A stretch of 64,000 nt of DNA from Candidatus Syntrophocurvum alkaliphilum (GCF_009734445.1 NZ_CP046457.1:248001-312000); one strand, 5' to 3'; positions 16,740 through 25,110 are shown, counted from the first letter of the stretch. The notes: generated by a model from the letters alone, not told the origin. Made by a program: numbers and translations.

Positions 16740-17155
16740 AAAAGAATTGGGAACCTAAAGTTATTGTTTTTGCCTGTAATTGGTGTACGTATGCAGCTGC
16801 TGATTTAGCTGGCTTAAATCGCTTACAGTATCCTGCAAATGTACGTATAATAAGAGTTCCATGTTCCGGTAGAATGGATCCTCTATTTGTGCTACGTGCT
16901 TTTAATAGAGGTGCAGACGGTGTTCTGCTTTCCGGATGACATCCTGGTGAGTGCCACTATGGTAGTGGCAATTATTATAACCGTCGTCGTCACACGATTA
17001 TGAAAAGCTTAATGGAATATATGGGTGTAGAGTCTGAAAGATATAAGACTGCGTGGATCTCAGGATCAGAAGGTAATAAGTTTCAAGAAACTATGCAAAA
17101 TCTTGTAGATGATGTGAAGAAAGTAGGACCAAACAGAAAGCTGAGGGATGTGTAA
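16730..17155 (+). CDS. flxD: FlxD/MvhD-type [2Fe-2S] electron-transfer subunit, selenoprotein
   Basis: A 141-residue protein if TGA 16937-16939 is read as selenocysteine (residue 70). It starts at GTG 16730 inside the last codons of hdrA, with GGAGGT nine bases upstream. MvhD/FlxD binds one [2Fe-2S] cluster and hands electrons from the NAD(P)H or hydrogenase module to HdrA. Ligand candidates are Cys16 and Cys19 ('FACNWCTY'), Cys45 ('VPCSGRMD'), Sec70 and Cys75 in '[16 protein letters not shown]', where MvhD has 'GCHPGDCHY'. Stopping at the TGA would lose half the protein and two ligands. The stop (TAA) overlaps the next ATG by one base. Confidence 0.92.
16937..16939 (+). other. In-frame UGA, predicted selenocysteine 70 of FlxD
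   Basis: TGA stands where the MvhD family has Cys before 'HPG-[DE]-CHY'. Conserved sequence runs on in the same frame for 71 more codons. Confidence 0.9.
16952..16970 (+). promoter_or_regulatory. Bacterial SECIS-like hairpin in flxD
   Basis: A perfect 8-bp stem (TGCCACTA with TAGTGGCA) around a TGG loop, starting 12 bases after the UGA codon. It lies within coding sequence, as bacterial SECIS elements do. Confidence 0.75.
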
Positions 17156-18060
17156 TGAAAGAAATAAATGCAAAAGTAAGAGAAATAGCATCCAAGCTTC
17201 TGGGAAATGGTGATATAGATGTATTCATGGCATGGGAACAAGGAGATTATGAATATCAAAGAAAACCTTTTTTTGCTAGAAGCAAGGATGAGGTAGAAAA
17301 AATAATATTTGATGAGTATTGCATTCATAACTTATCGACTTCATTGTTAAAGTTCAGAGATAGTCAACAGAAAATTGGTATAGTTGTTAAGGGTTGTGAT
17401 TCAAGAGGGATCATAAGATTACTCGAAGATAATCAATTTTCTCGTGAAAGGTTATATATAGTAGGAATAAACTGTTCTGGGATGAAAGACCCATTAATTG
17501 CTATGAAAAGTGATTCTGGATTCCAAAAAACTTTTGAAGAAGAAGGATTAGCTGCTAAATGTTCATTCTGTGTTTATCCTAATCCAGTAATAGCAGATGA
17601 AGTATTAGGTGATGAGCAGACACCGCGCTCAAAAGATGAAAAATATGCTAAAGTAAAAGAATTTGAAGAAAAGTCAATTCAAGAGCGTTATGAATACTTT
17701 GAAAGTGTTTTATCAACCTGTATTAGATGCTATGCATGTCGTCAAGCTTGTGTAGCCTGTAATTGCAGAACTTGTATATTTGATGAAACTAAACCACAAT
17801 GGGTAGGAAGAGAAACTAGTCTAAGTGATAATATGATGTATCATCTAGTAAGGGCCTTGCATATGGCTGGTAGATGTATTGAATGTGGAGAATGTCAAAG
17901 GGTTTGTCCGGTTGATATACCTTTAATGCTAATAAATAGCAAGCTTGCTAAAGATGTGGATAATTTCTTTGGACCTTATGAAGCTGGAATTAAGTATGAA
18001 GAAGGAAGCAAGCCACCTCTTAGCAGTTATCAAGAATCTGATCCGGATGACTTTATATAA
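17155..18060 (+). CDS. flxC: Flx iron-sulfur subunit (FrhB/FdhB-like plus ferredoxin domain)
   Basis: A 301-residue cytoplasmic protein. The N-terminal part (about 1-180) resembles the FrhB/FdhB and formate-dehydrogenase-linked domains ('IGIVVKGCDSRGIIRLL'), with 'AAKCSFCVYPNP' in the middle. The C-terminal part holds two cysteine groups: 'CIRCYACRQACVACNCRTC' and 'CIECGECQRVCP', suggesting two [4Fe-4S] clusters. It is one of two Fe-S proteins linking the NAD(P)H-oxidising FlxA to FlxD. The start overlaps the flxD stop (TAATG) and the next gene follows after 12 bases with GGGGGG. Which Fe-S protein is called FlxB and which FlxC is a matter of naming. Confidence 0.82.
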   Translation: MKEINAKVREIASKLLGNGDIDVFMAWEQGDYEYQRKPFFARSKDEVEKIIFDEYCIHNLSTSLLKFRDSQQKIGIVVKGCDSRGIIRLLEDNQFSRERLYIVGINCSGMKDPLIAMKSDSGFQKTFEEEGLAAKCSFCVYPNPVIADEVLGDEQTPRSKDEKYAKVKEFEEKSIQERYEYFESVLSTCIRCYACRQACVACNCRTCIFDETKPQWVGRETSLSDNMMYHLVRALHMAGRCIECGECQRVCPVDIPLMLINSKLAKDVDNFFGPYEAGIKYEEGSKPPLSSYQESDPDDFI

Positions 18061-18072
18061 GGGGGGACAAAT

Positions 18073-19092
18073 ATGAAGGTATTAAATAAGAGCAAACTAG
18101 ATAATGTGTTTGAAAAATTATCAAAAGATACTGATCTTTATTTGCCGATGCAAAAAGGTAGGCAAACCGGATATTTTTCTTACAAAACATTAAATGATGA
18201 TACTGATGATATCGTTCTTGATATATTGAATGTATATTTGCCTCCCAAAAACATTGTCTTACCCCAAACAGAGAGAATGTATAGCTTTAAAACAGAGGGA
18301 ACCGAGGTTAATATTAACGAAGTATATGAAGTGCGTGAGCCCAAGGTGATTTTTGGAATTCGCTCTTGTGATGTAAAATCAATTGAATATCTAGACGAAG
18401 TTTTTTTCACCAAAGGTTATACAGATAATTATTATAAAGCAAGAAGAGAAGAAACAGTTATAATAGCTAATGCATGCTATTTTCCTGGTAAAAGTTGTTT
18501 TTGTGAGTCCATGGGAGTAGATCCCCTAAAGCCTGATACAGCAGATGTAATTATTCATGACACTGGTCAAGATGGCTATGTTTGGGAAGCAAAGACAGAA
18601 AAAGGGGAAGAGGTTACCAAATCAATTTCTGAGTTTTTAGAGGATAAAAATGTAGAATTACCTAAACCAACTCCTTTAAAAAGGTCAGTTAATTATGACG
18701 GTGTAGCTGAAAAGCTTAAAGATATGTTTGATCATCCTATGTGGGAAAAATTATCTGACCCATGTCAAACTTGTGGTATATGCACTTATATATGTCCAAC
18801 ATGTTATTGTTTTGATATACAGGTTAAATCATGGGGAGAAGAAGGGTATCGTTTTCGCTGTTGGGATTCCTGTATGTATGGTGAATATAGTATGATGGCA
18901 GGAGGTCATAATCCAAGAGAAGCAGCGAAAGAAAGATTTAGAAATCGCTTTTTACACAAATTACAGTTTTATAAAGAAAGATATGGGTCATCACTATGTA
19001 CTGGCTGTGGAAGATGTGTAGTAGCATGTCCAACAGGTGTAAGTATAATTAAAATAATTGATGAAGTGAAGGAGGCGAATGCGGGTGAGTAA
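18073..19092 (+). CDS. flxB: Flx iron-sulfur subunit (sulfhydrogenase beta-like)
   Basis: A 339-residue protein like the beta subunit of sulfhydrogenase and anaerobic sulfite reductase A. The N-terminal region has 'VIFGIRSCDVKSIEYLDEVF' followed by 'NACYFPGKSCFCESMG'; the C-terminal region has two [4Fe-4S] motifs, 'CQTCGICTYICPTCYC' and 'CTGCGRCVVACPTG'. These proteins work with a gamma subunit carrying FAD and [2Fe-2S] (the next gene) to exchange electrons with NAD(P)H. The GGGGGG site lies upstream of the ATG; the stop overlaps the start of flxA. Confidence 0.85.
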   Translation: MKVLNKSKLDNVFEKLSKDTDLYLPMQKGRQTGYFSYKTLNDDTDDIVLDILNVYLPPKNIVLPQTERMYSFKTEGTEVNINEVYEVREPKVIFGIRSCDVKSIEYLDEVFFTKGYTDNYYKARREETVIIANACYFPGKSCFCESMGVDPLKPDTADVIIHDTGQDGYVWEAKTEKGEEVTKSISEFLEDKNVELPKPTPLKRSVNYDGVAEKLKDMFDHPMWEKLSDPCQTCGICTYICPTCYCFDIQVKSWGEEGYRFRCWDSCMYGEYSMMAGGHNPREAAKERFRNRFLHKLQFYKERYGSSLCTGCGRCVVACPTGVSIIKIIDEVKEANAGE

Positions 19093-19921
19093 TAATTGTA
19101 ATTGCGAAAATCCTTTAGTTCCTAGTGTTGTTGAAGTTAAAGATATCGTTGATGAAACACCCGATGTCAAGACCTTCTACGTGACAGGAGAAAATGGTGT
19201 TCCTTTCAATGTTATGCCTGGACAGCTAGCTATGGTTTCATTAATGAATATTGGAGAAGGTATGTTTTCAATTTCTTGGCAGGAACAAAATGATCACCTT
19301 CAGTTTGCGATTAAGAGTGTTGGGTTAATGACTGATGAGTTGCATAGAATAGAAGTTGGTCAAAAATTAGGTGTTAGAGGTCCATATGGAAACGGTTTCC
19401 CGGTAGAAGAATGTAAGGGGAAAGATATGTTATTCATAGGTGGAGGTATAGGTTTAGCTCCTTTAAGATCATTTATAAAATATTGCTTTAAAAACCGAGA
19501 AGACTATGGAAAAATAGATATTTTATATGGAAGTCGTAGCTACGCAGATTTATGCTTTAAGGATGAGCTTTTTGACAAATGGCCTAAAGAAGAAAATACT
19601 GATGTACATGTAACTATAGACAATCCTGAAGAAGGTTGGAGTGGTAATGTAGGATTTGTTCCAGCATATTTAGAAAATTTAAATCCCGATCCTAAGAATA
19701 AAATAGCAGTAGTATGTGGACCACCTATAATGATTAAATTTGTATTAGAGTCACTTGAGAAAATGGGATATAGTGATGAACAGGTTATAACCACATTAGA
19801 AATGCGTATGAAATGTGGTATTGGTAAATGTGGAAGATGTAACATTGGTAGTGAGTTTATTTGTTTAGATGGACCAGTGTTTAATTTAGCACAATTAAGA
19901 AACCTACCACCGGAGTGGTAA
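19085..19921 (+). CDS. flxA: Flx NAD(P)H-oxidoreductase subunit (FAD, [2Fe-2S])
   Basis: A 278-residue protein of the ferredoxin-NADP reductase/dihydroorotate dehydrogenase B type, as in the gamma subunit of sulfhydrogenase. FAD-binding beta barrel about 10-100, NAD-binding domain with 'FIGGGIGLAPLRSFI' about 122-136 and 'VVCGPPIMIKF', and a C-terminal [2Fe-2S] site in 'MKCGIGKCGRCNIG...ICLDGPVF'. It is the NAD(P)H entry point of the complex. GTG 19085 is preferred because GGAGG is nine bases upstream; ATG 19079 is only three bases from it. Last gene of the operon, closed by a strong terminator at 19934. Confidence 0.9.
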   Translation: MSNNCNCENPLVPSVVEVKDIVDETPDVKTFYVTGENGVPFNVMPGQLAMVSLMNIGEGMFSISWQEQNDHLQFAIKSVGLMTDELHRIEVGQKLGVRGPYGNGFPVEECKGKDMLFIGGGIGLAPLRSFIKYCFKNREDYGKIDILYGSRSYADLCFKDELFDKWPKEENTDVHVTIDNPEEGWSGNVGFVPAYLENLNPDPKNKIAVVCGPPIMIKFVLESLEKMGYSDEQVITTLEMRMKCGIGKCGRCNIGSEFICLDGPVFNLAQLRNLPPEW

Positions 19922-19933
19922 ATGTATACCATT

Positions 19934-19964
19934 GAGGGTAAGTCATAACTTACCCTCTTTTTTT
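19934..19964 (+). terminator. Rho-independent terminator of the hdr/flx operon
   Basis: A perfect 10-bp stem, GAGGGTAAGT with ACTTACCCTC, CATA loop, then seven T. Confidence 0.93.
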
Positions 19965-20030
19965 GTGTTGAGAAACTAACTGTTTATGCAAAAAGTTAGG
20001 TAGATTTATTGAGTTTTAAACGGGTTAATG

Positions 20031-20177
20031 TTATCCAAAAATAGCTCCTCCGTACAAGTAACCGAGGTAAAATGTAAGTGCAATAATAATTACGTGAAAA
20101 ATCCACCATCCTGTTTTTAAAAAGTGAAAAGTACCAATATCCAAACCATCATCTGTTTTTACTTGATTTTCTTCCAC
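20031..20177 (-). CDS. 48-residue single-span membrane protein
   Basis: GTG start at 20177 with AAGGAGGG eight bases upstream, ending at 20031. The product has an acidic N-terminus ('MEENQVKTDDGLDIG'), then an aromatic, amphipathic stretch ('FHFLKTGWWIFH') and one membrane helix ('VIIIALTFYLGYLYGG'). I do not recognise the family. It faces the hdr/flx operon tail-to-tail, so it is a separate transcript. The strong ribosome binding site and sensible topology make it a real gene. Confidence 0.65.
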   Translation of the reverse strand: MEENQVKTDDGLDIGTFHFLKTGWWIFHVIIIALTFYLGYLYGGAIFG

Positions 20178-20295
20178 TAATTATTCCCTCCTTATATTCG
20201 ACTTAAAGTTTTAAGTTATGATTCTAATTTTTCCAAATAAATTGTTTTTATGTAAGAAATCAATTTTTTATTTTAGATTTTTATAAGTTTTACTT

Positions 20296-20426
20296 GGTTC
20301 TGTTGCTAAAAGTAACTACAAAAACTTAAGGCTGATTTGTTTATCTAAGTCTTTAAGTAGCAAGGCGTGGTAAACATGTTTGCTTAGCCAATTTATAGTC
20401 TAAGTTTAGCTTTTTGCAGTGAAACC
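20296..20426 (+). repeat. MITE-like element A, internally deleted copy 5
   Basis: About 131 bp with both ends and part of the right arm; the central third is missing. Flanks TTTACTT (20289-20295) and TTTACCT (20427-20433) match in six of seven bases, a decayed target duplication. The gap 19965-20771 otherwise holds only the small gene at 20031 and copy 6. Confidence 0.75.
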
Positions 20427-20531
20427 TTTACCTATATTTTACTTTATAACGAAATCTTTCTTGTATGTACTAATTATGCAGGTGAAAAATGTCTATACTA
20501 TTAACTAAGCAAGGTTTATCAATTAAATTCT

Positions 20532-20663
20532 GATTCTTGCCAAAAGCAACTACAAAAAACTTAAGGCTATAGCTAACTTGTTTATCTAAGTCCATAAGTA
20601 GTAAGGCGAACATGTTTGCTCAGCCGATTCCATAGTCTTAGTTTAGTTTTTTTCAGTGAAATT
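20532..20663 (+). repeat. MITE-like element A, internally deleted copy 6
   Basis: About 132 bp, diverged, with the same central deletion as copy 5 and about 105 bases after it. Ends read GATTCTTGCCAAAAG and TTTTTTTCAGTGAAAT. No clear target duplication remains. It lies about 110 bases before the aminotransferase-fusion start and could influence its leader. Confidence 0.7.
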
Positions 20664-20771
20664 ATTTCTTTATTTTAAATATTGTAGTTATGTTTGACTT
20701 TTTGCGATATAAAGGTATAATTATTGCATGCAGATACATTGCACAAATGTGTGCACAGAGGAGGAAGGAAA

Positions 20772-23456
20772 ATGTTAGATCACAAAATGGATCTACTTAA
20801 CCCTACGATATATGAGCTTTTGAAGAATTTTCAATTAGATAAGGTGTATGTAAAAGGTGAGGGAAGTTACCTTTGGGATGATGATAATAATAGGTATTTA
20901 GACTTCATAGCACAATATGGTGCTGTGCCTTTTGGCTATAATCCAAAGTTTATCTGGGATGCAATTACTGAAGTTCGTGATAAAGGCTTGCCAAGTATGG
21001 TGCAACCATCACTACCTCCTATTGCTTTAAATCTTGCTAATAGGTTGATGGAGATTACACCTGGTGATTTATGTTATACAACTTTTACTCAAAGTGGTGC
21101 AGAAGCAGTAGAAGCAGCAGTTAAATTAGCTCGTTCATCAACCAAAAAACCTGTAATAATATCAACAATTAATAGCTTTCATGGTAAAACATTAGGAGCA
21201 CTTTCAGCTACTGGTAGAGAGGTTTACCAAACTCCTTTTGGTGCACCAGTTAATGGCTTTATACAAATTCCATTCAATGATATAAATGCTTTAGAAGATG
21301 TACTTGTTAAGATGGGAGACAAAGTAGCAGCTTTCATAGTGGAACCAATACAGGGTGAAGGTGGAATGCTTACAGCTACTAAAGGTTACTTAAAAGCTGT
21401 TCAAGAGTTATGCAGAAAGCATAATGTCCTTTTTATTCTGGATGAAATTCAAACAGGGTTAGGAAGAACAGGTACCCTATTTGCTAGTGATTTTGAAGAA
21501 GTAGAACCCGATATATTACTTTTAGCAAAAGCCTTAGGTGGTGGAATATTACCTTTAGGTGTATGTATAAGTTCATCACAAGTATGGAATGATGAATTTG
21601 GTTCTCTTCATAGTTCTACATTTGCAAATAATAATGTTACATCTGCAGCTGGACTTGCAGTAATTGAGGAGCTTACTAAGGATAATCAAGCTTTAATTAA
21701 TGAAATAAGCAAAAAAGGTGACTATTTATTTAACAAAGTTGTTAATTTGAAAGAGAATTATCCTGAAATAATAAGAGAAGTACGTGGTCGTGGGTTAATG
21801 ATAGGTATTGAATTTAATGATTTTGATGATTGTGGTTCTTATGACATGACCTACTTAACCGATAAAGGTGGCTTTACAGCATTATTGGCTGGCTTTTTAC
21901 TAAATGTTTATAACATTAGAATAGTACCGTTTCTAAACAATCCTATGACATTAAGATTAGAGCCAGTTTTAACAATAAGCTATGAAGAGATTGATTATGT
22001 ACTTGATGCACTAGAAACGGTTTGTAAAATTATAGAAAAACAAGATTTTGCTCAATTATACAAATACTTGGTTGGTGACTATTCAAAGCCAAATGAAATA
22101 GTAAACTATCGCCTAAAAGGAAATAAAATAAAATCATCACAACTTATGGAAGGGGAAAAGCCATCCAAAAAATTTGCATTTATTATTCATTACCCTGCTC
22201 CAGAAGATGTTGTCCTAAATAATCCTTCTTTTGAAAGGTTTTCACGTCAACAACTATATGAATTTATGAAGTGGCAAAGTAATACTACTGAACCTGGTAT
22301 AGTATGTCATATGCCAGCAATTAAATCATTAGATGGTACAGTAGTAGAAGGGTGGTTAATAGGTGTTCCGTTTGGTGGAAGAGAGATTATGGAACTTCCT
22401 AACAATGAAGTTGTTGATGTAATTGCTAAAGCAGTTGATATTGGCAGGGATTTAGGTGCTGATATAGTTGGCCTAGGTGCTCTAACATCTGTTGTTACTC
22501 GTGGTGGAAGAGCTGTACAAGGTAGAGGTGTAGCGATAACTAGCGGAAACAGTTATACTACACTTATAGCTATGGATGCACTTTATGCAGGGGCTCAAAA
22601 AATGAAAATAGAATTAGACAATGCCCAAGGTGCAGTTTTAGGGGCTACAGGATCAATTGGTAGAGCATGTGCATTAATGTTGTCAGATCAAGTTATTAAC
22701 ATGTCACTTTTAGGTAACCCAAAGCATCCCACAAGTAGCAAAAATAGGCTATCTTCACTCGCTCAAGAAATTTTTGAACGAGGAAAGCGTAGGTATCAAA
22801 AACAAAATTATAGTGGTATAAGTCTATGGCTAAATAATCTTGTGGTGATTTTAAGTAATAAAAATAAACAAAAAGCAGATGATTTATTAATAAGAATTAA
22901 TGATAATAAAGAAGAATTAGAATTAGATTACATTAAATCTTTATGTAAATATGTTAATATTGACTTTCCGATTAAAATGAGTGTTGATATAGCTAACGAA
23001 CTAGCTAAGTCTGATATGATAGTAGCCGCAAGTAATTCACCTGACTATTTGGTTTATCCTGAGCATCTCAAATCGGGAGCGGTAGTATGTGATGTAGCTC
23101 GTCCGGCAGATGTTTCACCAAGGGTTTACGAAGAAAGAAATGATGTACTAATTTTAGAGGGAGGGCTTGTAAGCTACCCAGACAAAATAGCATTTGGTCC
23201 TAATTTGGGTTATAGGGAAGGGGTTAGTTTAGCTTGCTTATCGGAAACAGTTTTATTAGCATTAGAAGGTGATAAAAAAGATTATAGTATTGGAATGAAG
23301 CTTTCTCTTGAAACAGTTGATTATCTTCGATTTTTAGCTCAAAAACATGGTTTTGGACTAGCTGGTTTAAGGATGGGGAATGAAGAAATAGATGATAAAA
23401 AAATAGAAAAAATTTACCAAAACTCATTAAATCTCGATCAAGTAGATAATCTTTAA
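20772..23456 (+). CDS. Class III aminotransferase fused to acyl-ACP-reductase-like domain
   Basis: An 894-residue two-domain protein, start at ATG 20772 with GAGGAGGAAGG upstream. Residues 1-430 are a complete class III PLP aminotransferase: 'QSGAEAVEAAVKLAR' (108-122), 'FHGKT', 'LDEIQTGLGRTG' (223-234) and the PLP lysine Lys253 in 'LAKALGGG'. Residues 467-870 match cyanobacterial long-chain acyl-ACP reductase (AAR) along their length: 'VGLGALTSVVTRGG', 'ITSGNSYTT', NADP loop 'LGATGSIGRA' (623-632), 'DVLILEGGLV', and Cys822 in 'ACLSETVLLALEG' at the place of the AAR acyl-carrying cysteine. Expected chemistry is acyl thioester to aldehyde, then transamination to an amine. Monocistronic. The order of steps is inference. 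Confidence 0.83.
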   Translation: MLDHKMDLLNPTIYELLKNFQLDKVYVKGEGSYLWDDDNNRYLDFIAQYGAVPFGYNPKFIWDAITEVRDKGLPSMVQPSLPPIALNLANRLMEITPGDLCYTTFTQSGAEAVEAAVKLARSSTKKPVIISTINSFHGKTLGALSATGREVYQTPFGAPVNGFIQIPFNDINALEDVLVKMGDKVAAFIVEPIQGEGGMLTATKGYLKAVQELCRKHNVLFILDEIQTGLGRTGTLFASDFEEVEPDILLLAKALGGGILPLGVCISSSQVWNDEFGSLHSSTFANNNVTSAAGLAVIEELTKDNQALINEISKKGDYLFNKVVNLKENYPEIIREVRGRGLMIGIEFNDFDDCGSYDMTYLTDKGGFTALLAGFLLNVYNIRIVPFLNNPMTLRLEPVLTISYEEIDYVLDALETVCKIIEKQDFAQLYKYLVGDYSKPNEIVNYRLKGNKIKSSQLMEGEKPSKKFAFIIHYPAPEDVVLNNPSFERFSRQQLYEFMKWQSNTTEPGIVCHMPAIKSLDGTVVEGWLIGVPFGGREIMELPNNEVVDVIAKAVDIGRDLGADIVGLGALTSVVTRGGRAVQGRGVAITSGNSYTTLIAMDALYAGAQKMKIELDNAQGAVLGATGSIGRACALMLSDQVINMSLLGNPKHPTSSKNRLSSLAQEIFERGKRRYQKQNYSGISLWLNNLVVILSNKNKQKADDLLIRINDNKEELELDYIKSLCKYVNIDFPIKMSVDIANELAKSDMIVAASNSPDYLVYPEHLKSGAVVCDVARPADVSPRVYEERNDVLILEGGLVSYPDKIAFGPNLGYREGVSLACLSETVLLALEGDKKDYSIGMKLSLETVDYLRFLAQKHGFGLAGLRMGNEEIDDKKIEKIYQNSLNLDQVDNL

Positions 23457-23536
23457 AAACCTCAAGACTTATAAGCTTTGTTTATTTTGTGATAAAATTT
23501 TTGGGTAAGCAAATTTCATGTTATTGTTAAGAAAAG

Positions 23537-23569
23537 TCCATTCACTTTGCAACTTTGATAGTGAATGGA
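23537..23569 (+). terminator. Hairpin after the fusion gene
   Basis: TCCATTCACT pairs perfectly with AGTGAATGGA around a 13-base loop. The bases that follow (TTATCTATT) are only moderately T-rich, so termination is likely but not certain. The rest of the 23457-23755 gap shows nothing else. Confidence 0.5.
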
Positions 23570-23755
23570 TTATCTATTACTGTCATCCTGTTTATAAAAT
23601 AATATTAGGAAATGCAGTGATATCATTTATTTAATTTTGAAAAAATAACTGGTACAATATTACAGACAATAAACATAGCCAAAGCAAAATGGATTGTTTT
23701 ACCTTATGCTTCTAATATATTTAAAGTAATGCATGGAAAGGAATGATAATTTATT

Positions 23756-24175
23756 ATGGATATTAAAGAAATTGTGATAAAAAGTAATGGCAAATGGTAT
23801 TTTGGTGAATCAGAAATGTTTAGAAGAGAAATATTAAAGCTTTTAGCATCTAATATAACTAAAAACGATGATGGGACTTATAGTATTGTGCTAGGAGAAG
23901 AGACTAATCCTATAACAGTAGAAGATGTACCCTTTTATGCTACAGGAATTACTGAAGAGAATGACAAAATCAAATTAAGGTTTCATGACTTGCAAGAAAT
24001 TATTTTAGATAAAGAAATGAAACTTACTTTAAAAGGGGATGTGCCGTATATAGACTTTAAATGGGAGGCAGATACAAGATTAAGCAGAGGAGTATACTGG
24101 AAGCTAAGTGACTATTTCGATTTTAGAGGAGATGAAATCTACATAGTACCTCCTGGAGTTGAAAGTTCTAATTAG
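23756..24175 (+). CDS. DUF1285-like protein
   Basis: A 139-residue soluble protein. Its pattern 'GKWYFGESEMFRREILKLL...DGTYSIVLGEE-x-PITVEDVPF' follows the DUF1285 layout (a W-Y start, an R-E helix, then 'I-x-V-E-D-x-P-F'). The function of that family is not established. The site upstream of the ATG is weak (AAAGGAA about 14 bases away). The gene converges on the radical SAM gene with a shared hairpin in between. Call from motif pattern only. Confidence 0.6.
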   Translation: MDIKEIVIKSNGKWYFGESEMFRREILKLLASNITKNDDGTYSIVLGEETNPITVEDVPFYATGITEENDKIKLRFHDLQEIILDKEMKLTLKGDVPYIDFKWEADTRLSRGVYWKLSDYFDFRGDEIYIVPPGVESSN

Positions 24176-24183
24176 TTAACAAG

Positions 24184-24222
24184 AAAAAATGTGGGAAGGT
24201 ATAATAGCCCTATCCCACATTT
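24184..24222 (-). terminator. Terminator of the radical SAM gene
   Basis: AATGTGGGA pairs with TCCCACATT; on the minus strand the stem is followed by TTTTTTCTT. It may also stop the converging gene on the plus strand, though there the T-run is weak. Confidence 0.7.
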
Positions 24223-24234
24223 GGTAGATAATTT

Positions 24235-25110
24235 TTATAATCTAGATGCATCTATCTGTCTAAATCTTGATTCATCGATATCAAAGGCCTTATCTATATG
24301 ATTAAGCATTGCTTCTTTATCTTGAGGTATAATTCCTTTTACATTCCAATAGTTTGAAACATGGTCACTTAGTACTGTGGCATTTTCACAGGTTAGGTTT
24401 TCAACTAAAAGTCTAATTTCACGTAATGCTGTATGGGGGCTTAACAACTCGAATTTACCAACTTTGTAATCATCATATAGAGGTGTTCCTAGTGCGGGAA
24501 CAAAAGTTCTCAGCCTAATGAAATCAGGTTTTATAGCATTTAATACTTTAGCACTATTAATAGCATGTTCTTTTGTTCTCTCTAAGCCACCAATTCCAAC
24601 TAAATAGTATTCACTAACATCTATATCAGCTTGCCTTAACTTAATACCTGCCTCGATTAGTTCCTTTGCGGTAGTTCCTTTTTGTATTCTTTCCAGAACT
24701 ATATCATCTCCGCTTTCCATACCCATATGGAGGCGAGTAAGCCCTGCTTGTTTTAAACGTTTTATATCAGCATCTTTCTTTTTGTTTACATATCTTGCTG
24801 AACCATAAACGGTAATTCTCTTAAGGTTAGGAAAAAGAGAATGTGCATATTCAAATATTTCTACAAGCTGATCGGTTTTCATTATTATTGTGTTTCCGTC
24901 AGGTAAGAATATTGAATCTATAAAATCACCATAGTAATTTTTTGCAGTAGCAAGATCTTCTTTAATATCTTCTACAGATCTTAATTTAAATTGGGTGCCT
25001 TTATATAGTGGACAAAAAGTACATTTGTTGTGTGGGCATCCAATTGTTGCTTGAATCAACAAACTATTTGCTTCACTAGGTGGGCGATAAACTGTGCCTT
25101 CATAACGCAT
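24235..25110 (-). CDS. Radical SAM protein with CX4CX2C motif
   Basis: A 291-residue radical SAM enzyme. The cluster-binding cysteines are Cys25, Cys30 and Cys33 in 'GCPHNKCTFC', spaced CX4CX2C rather than the usual CX3CX2C. Downstream elements of the fold are visible: 'DSIFLPDGNTIIM', 'RLHMGMESGDD' and 'VGIGGLER'. Similar proteins are common in anaerobes but I know no assigned reaction. No second Fe-S motif, B12 domain or precursor peptide is nearby. AGGAGG precedes the ATG by nine bases. Cytoplasmic; single-gene unit. Confidence 0.82.
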   Translation of the reverse strand: MRYEGTVYRPPSEANSLLIQATIGCPHNKCTFCPLYKGTQFKLRSVEDIKEDLATAKNYYGDFIDSIFLPDGNTIIMKTDQLVEIFEYAHSLFPNLKRITVYGSARYVNKKKDADIKRLKQAGLTRLHMGMESGDDIVLERIQKGTTAKELIEAGIKLRQADIDVSEYYLVGIGGLERTKEHAINSAKVLNAIKPDFIRLRTFVPALGTPLYDDYKVGKFELLSPHTALREIRLLVENLTCENATVLSDHVSNYWNVKGIIPQDKEAMLNHIDKAFDIDESRFRQIDASRL

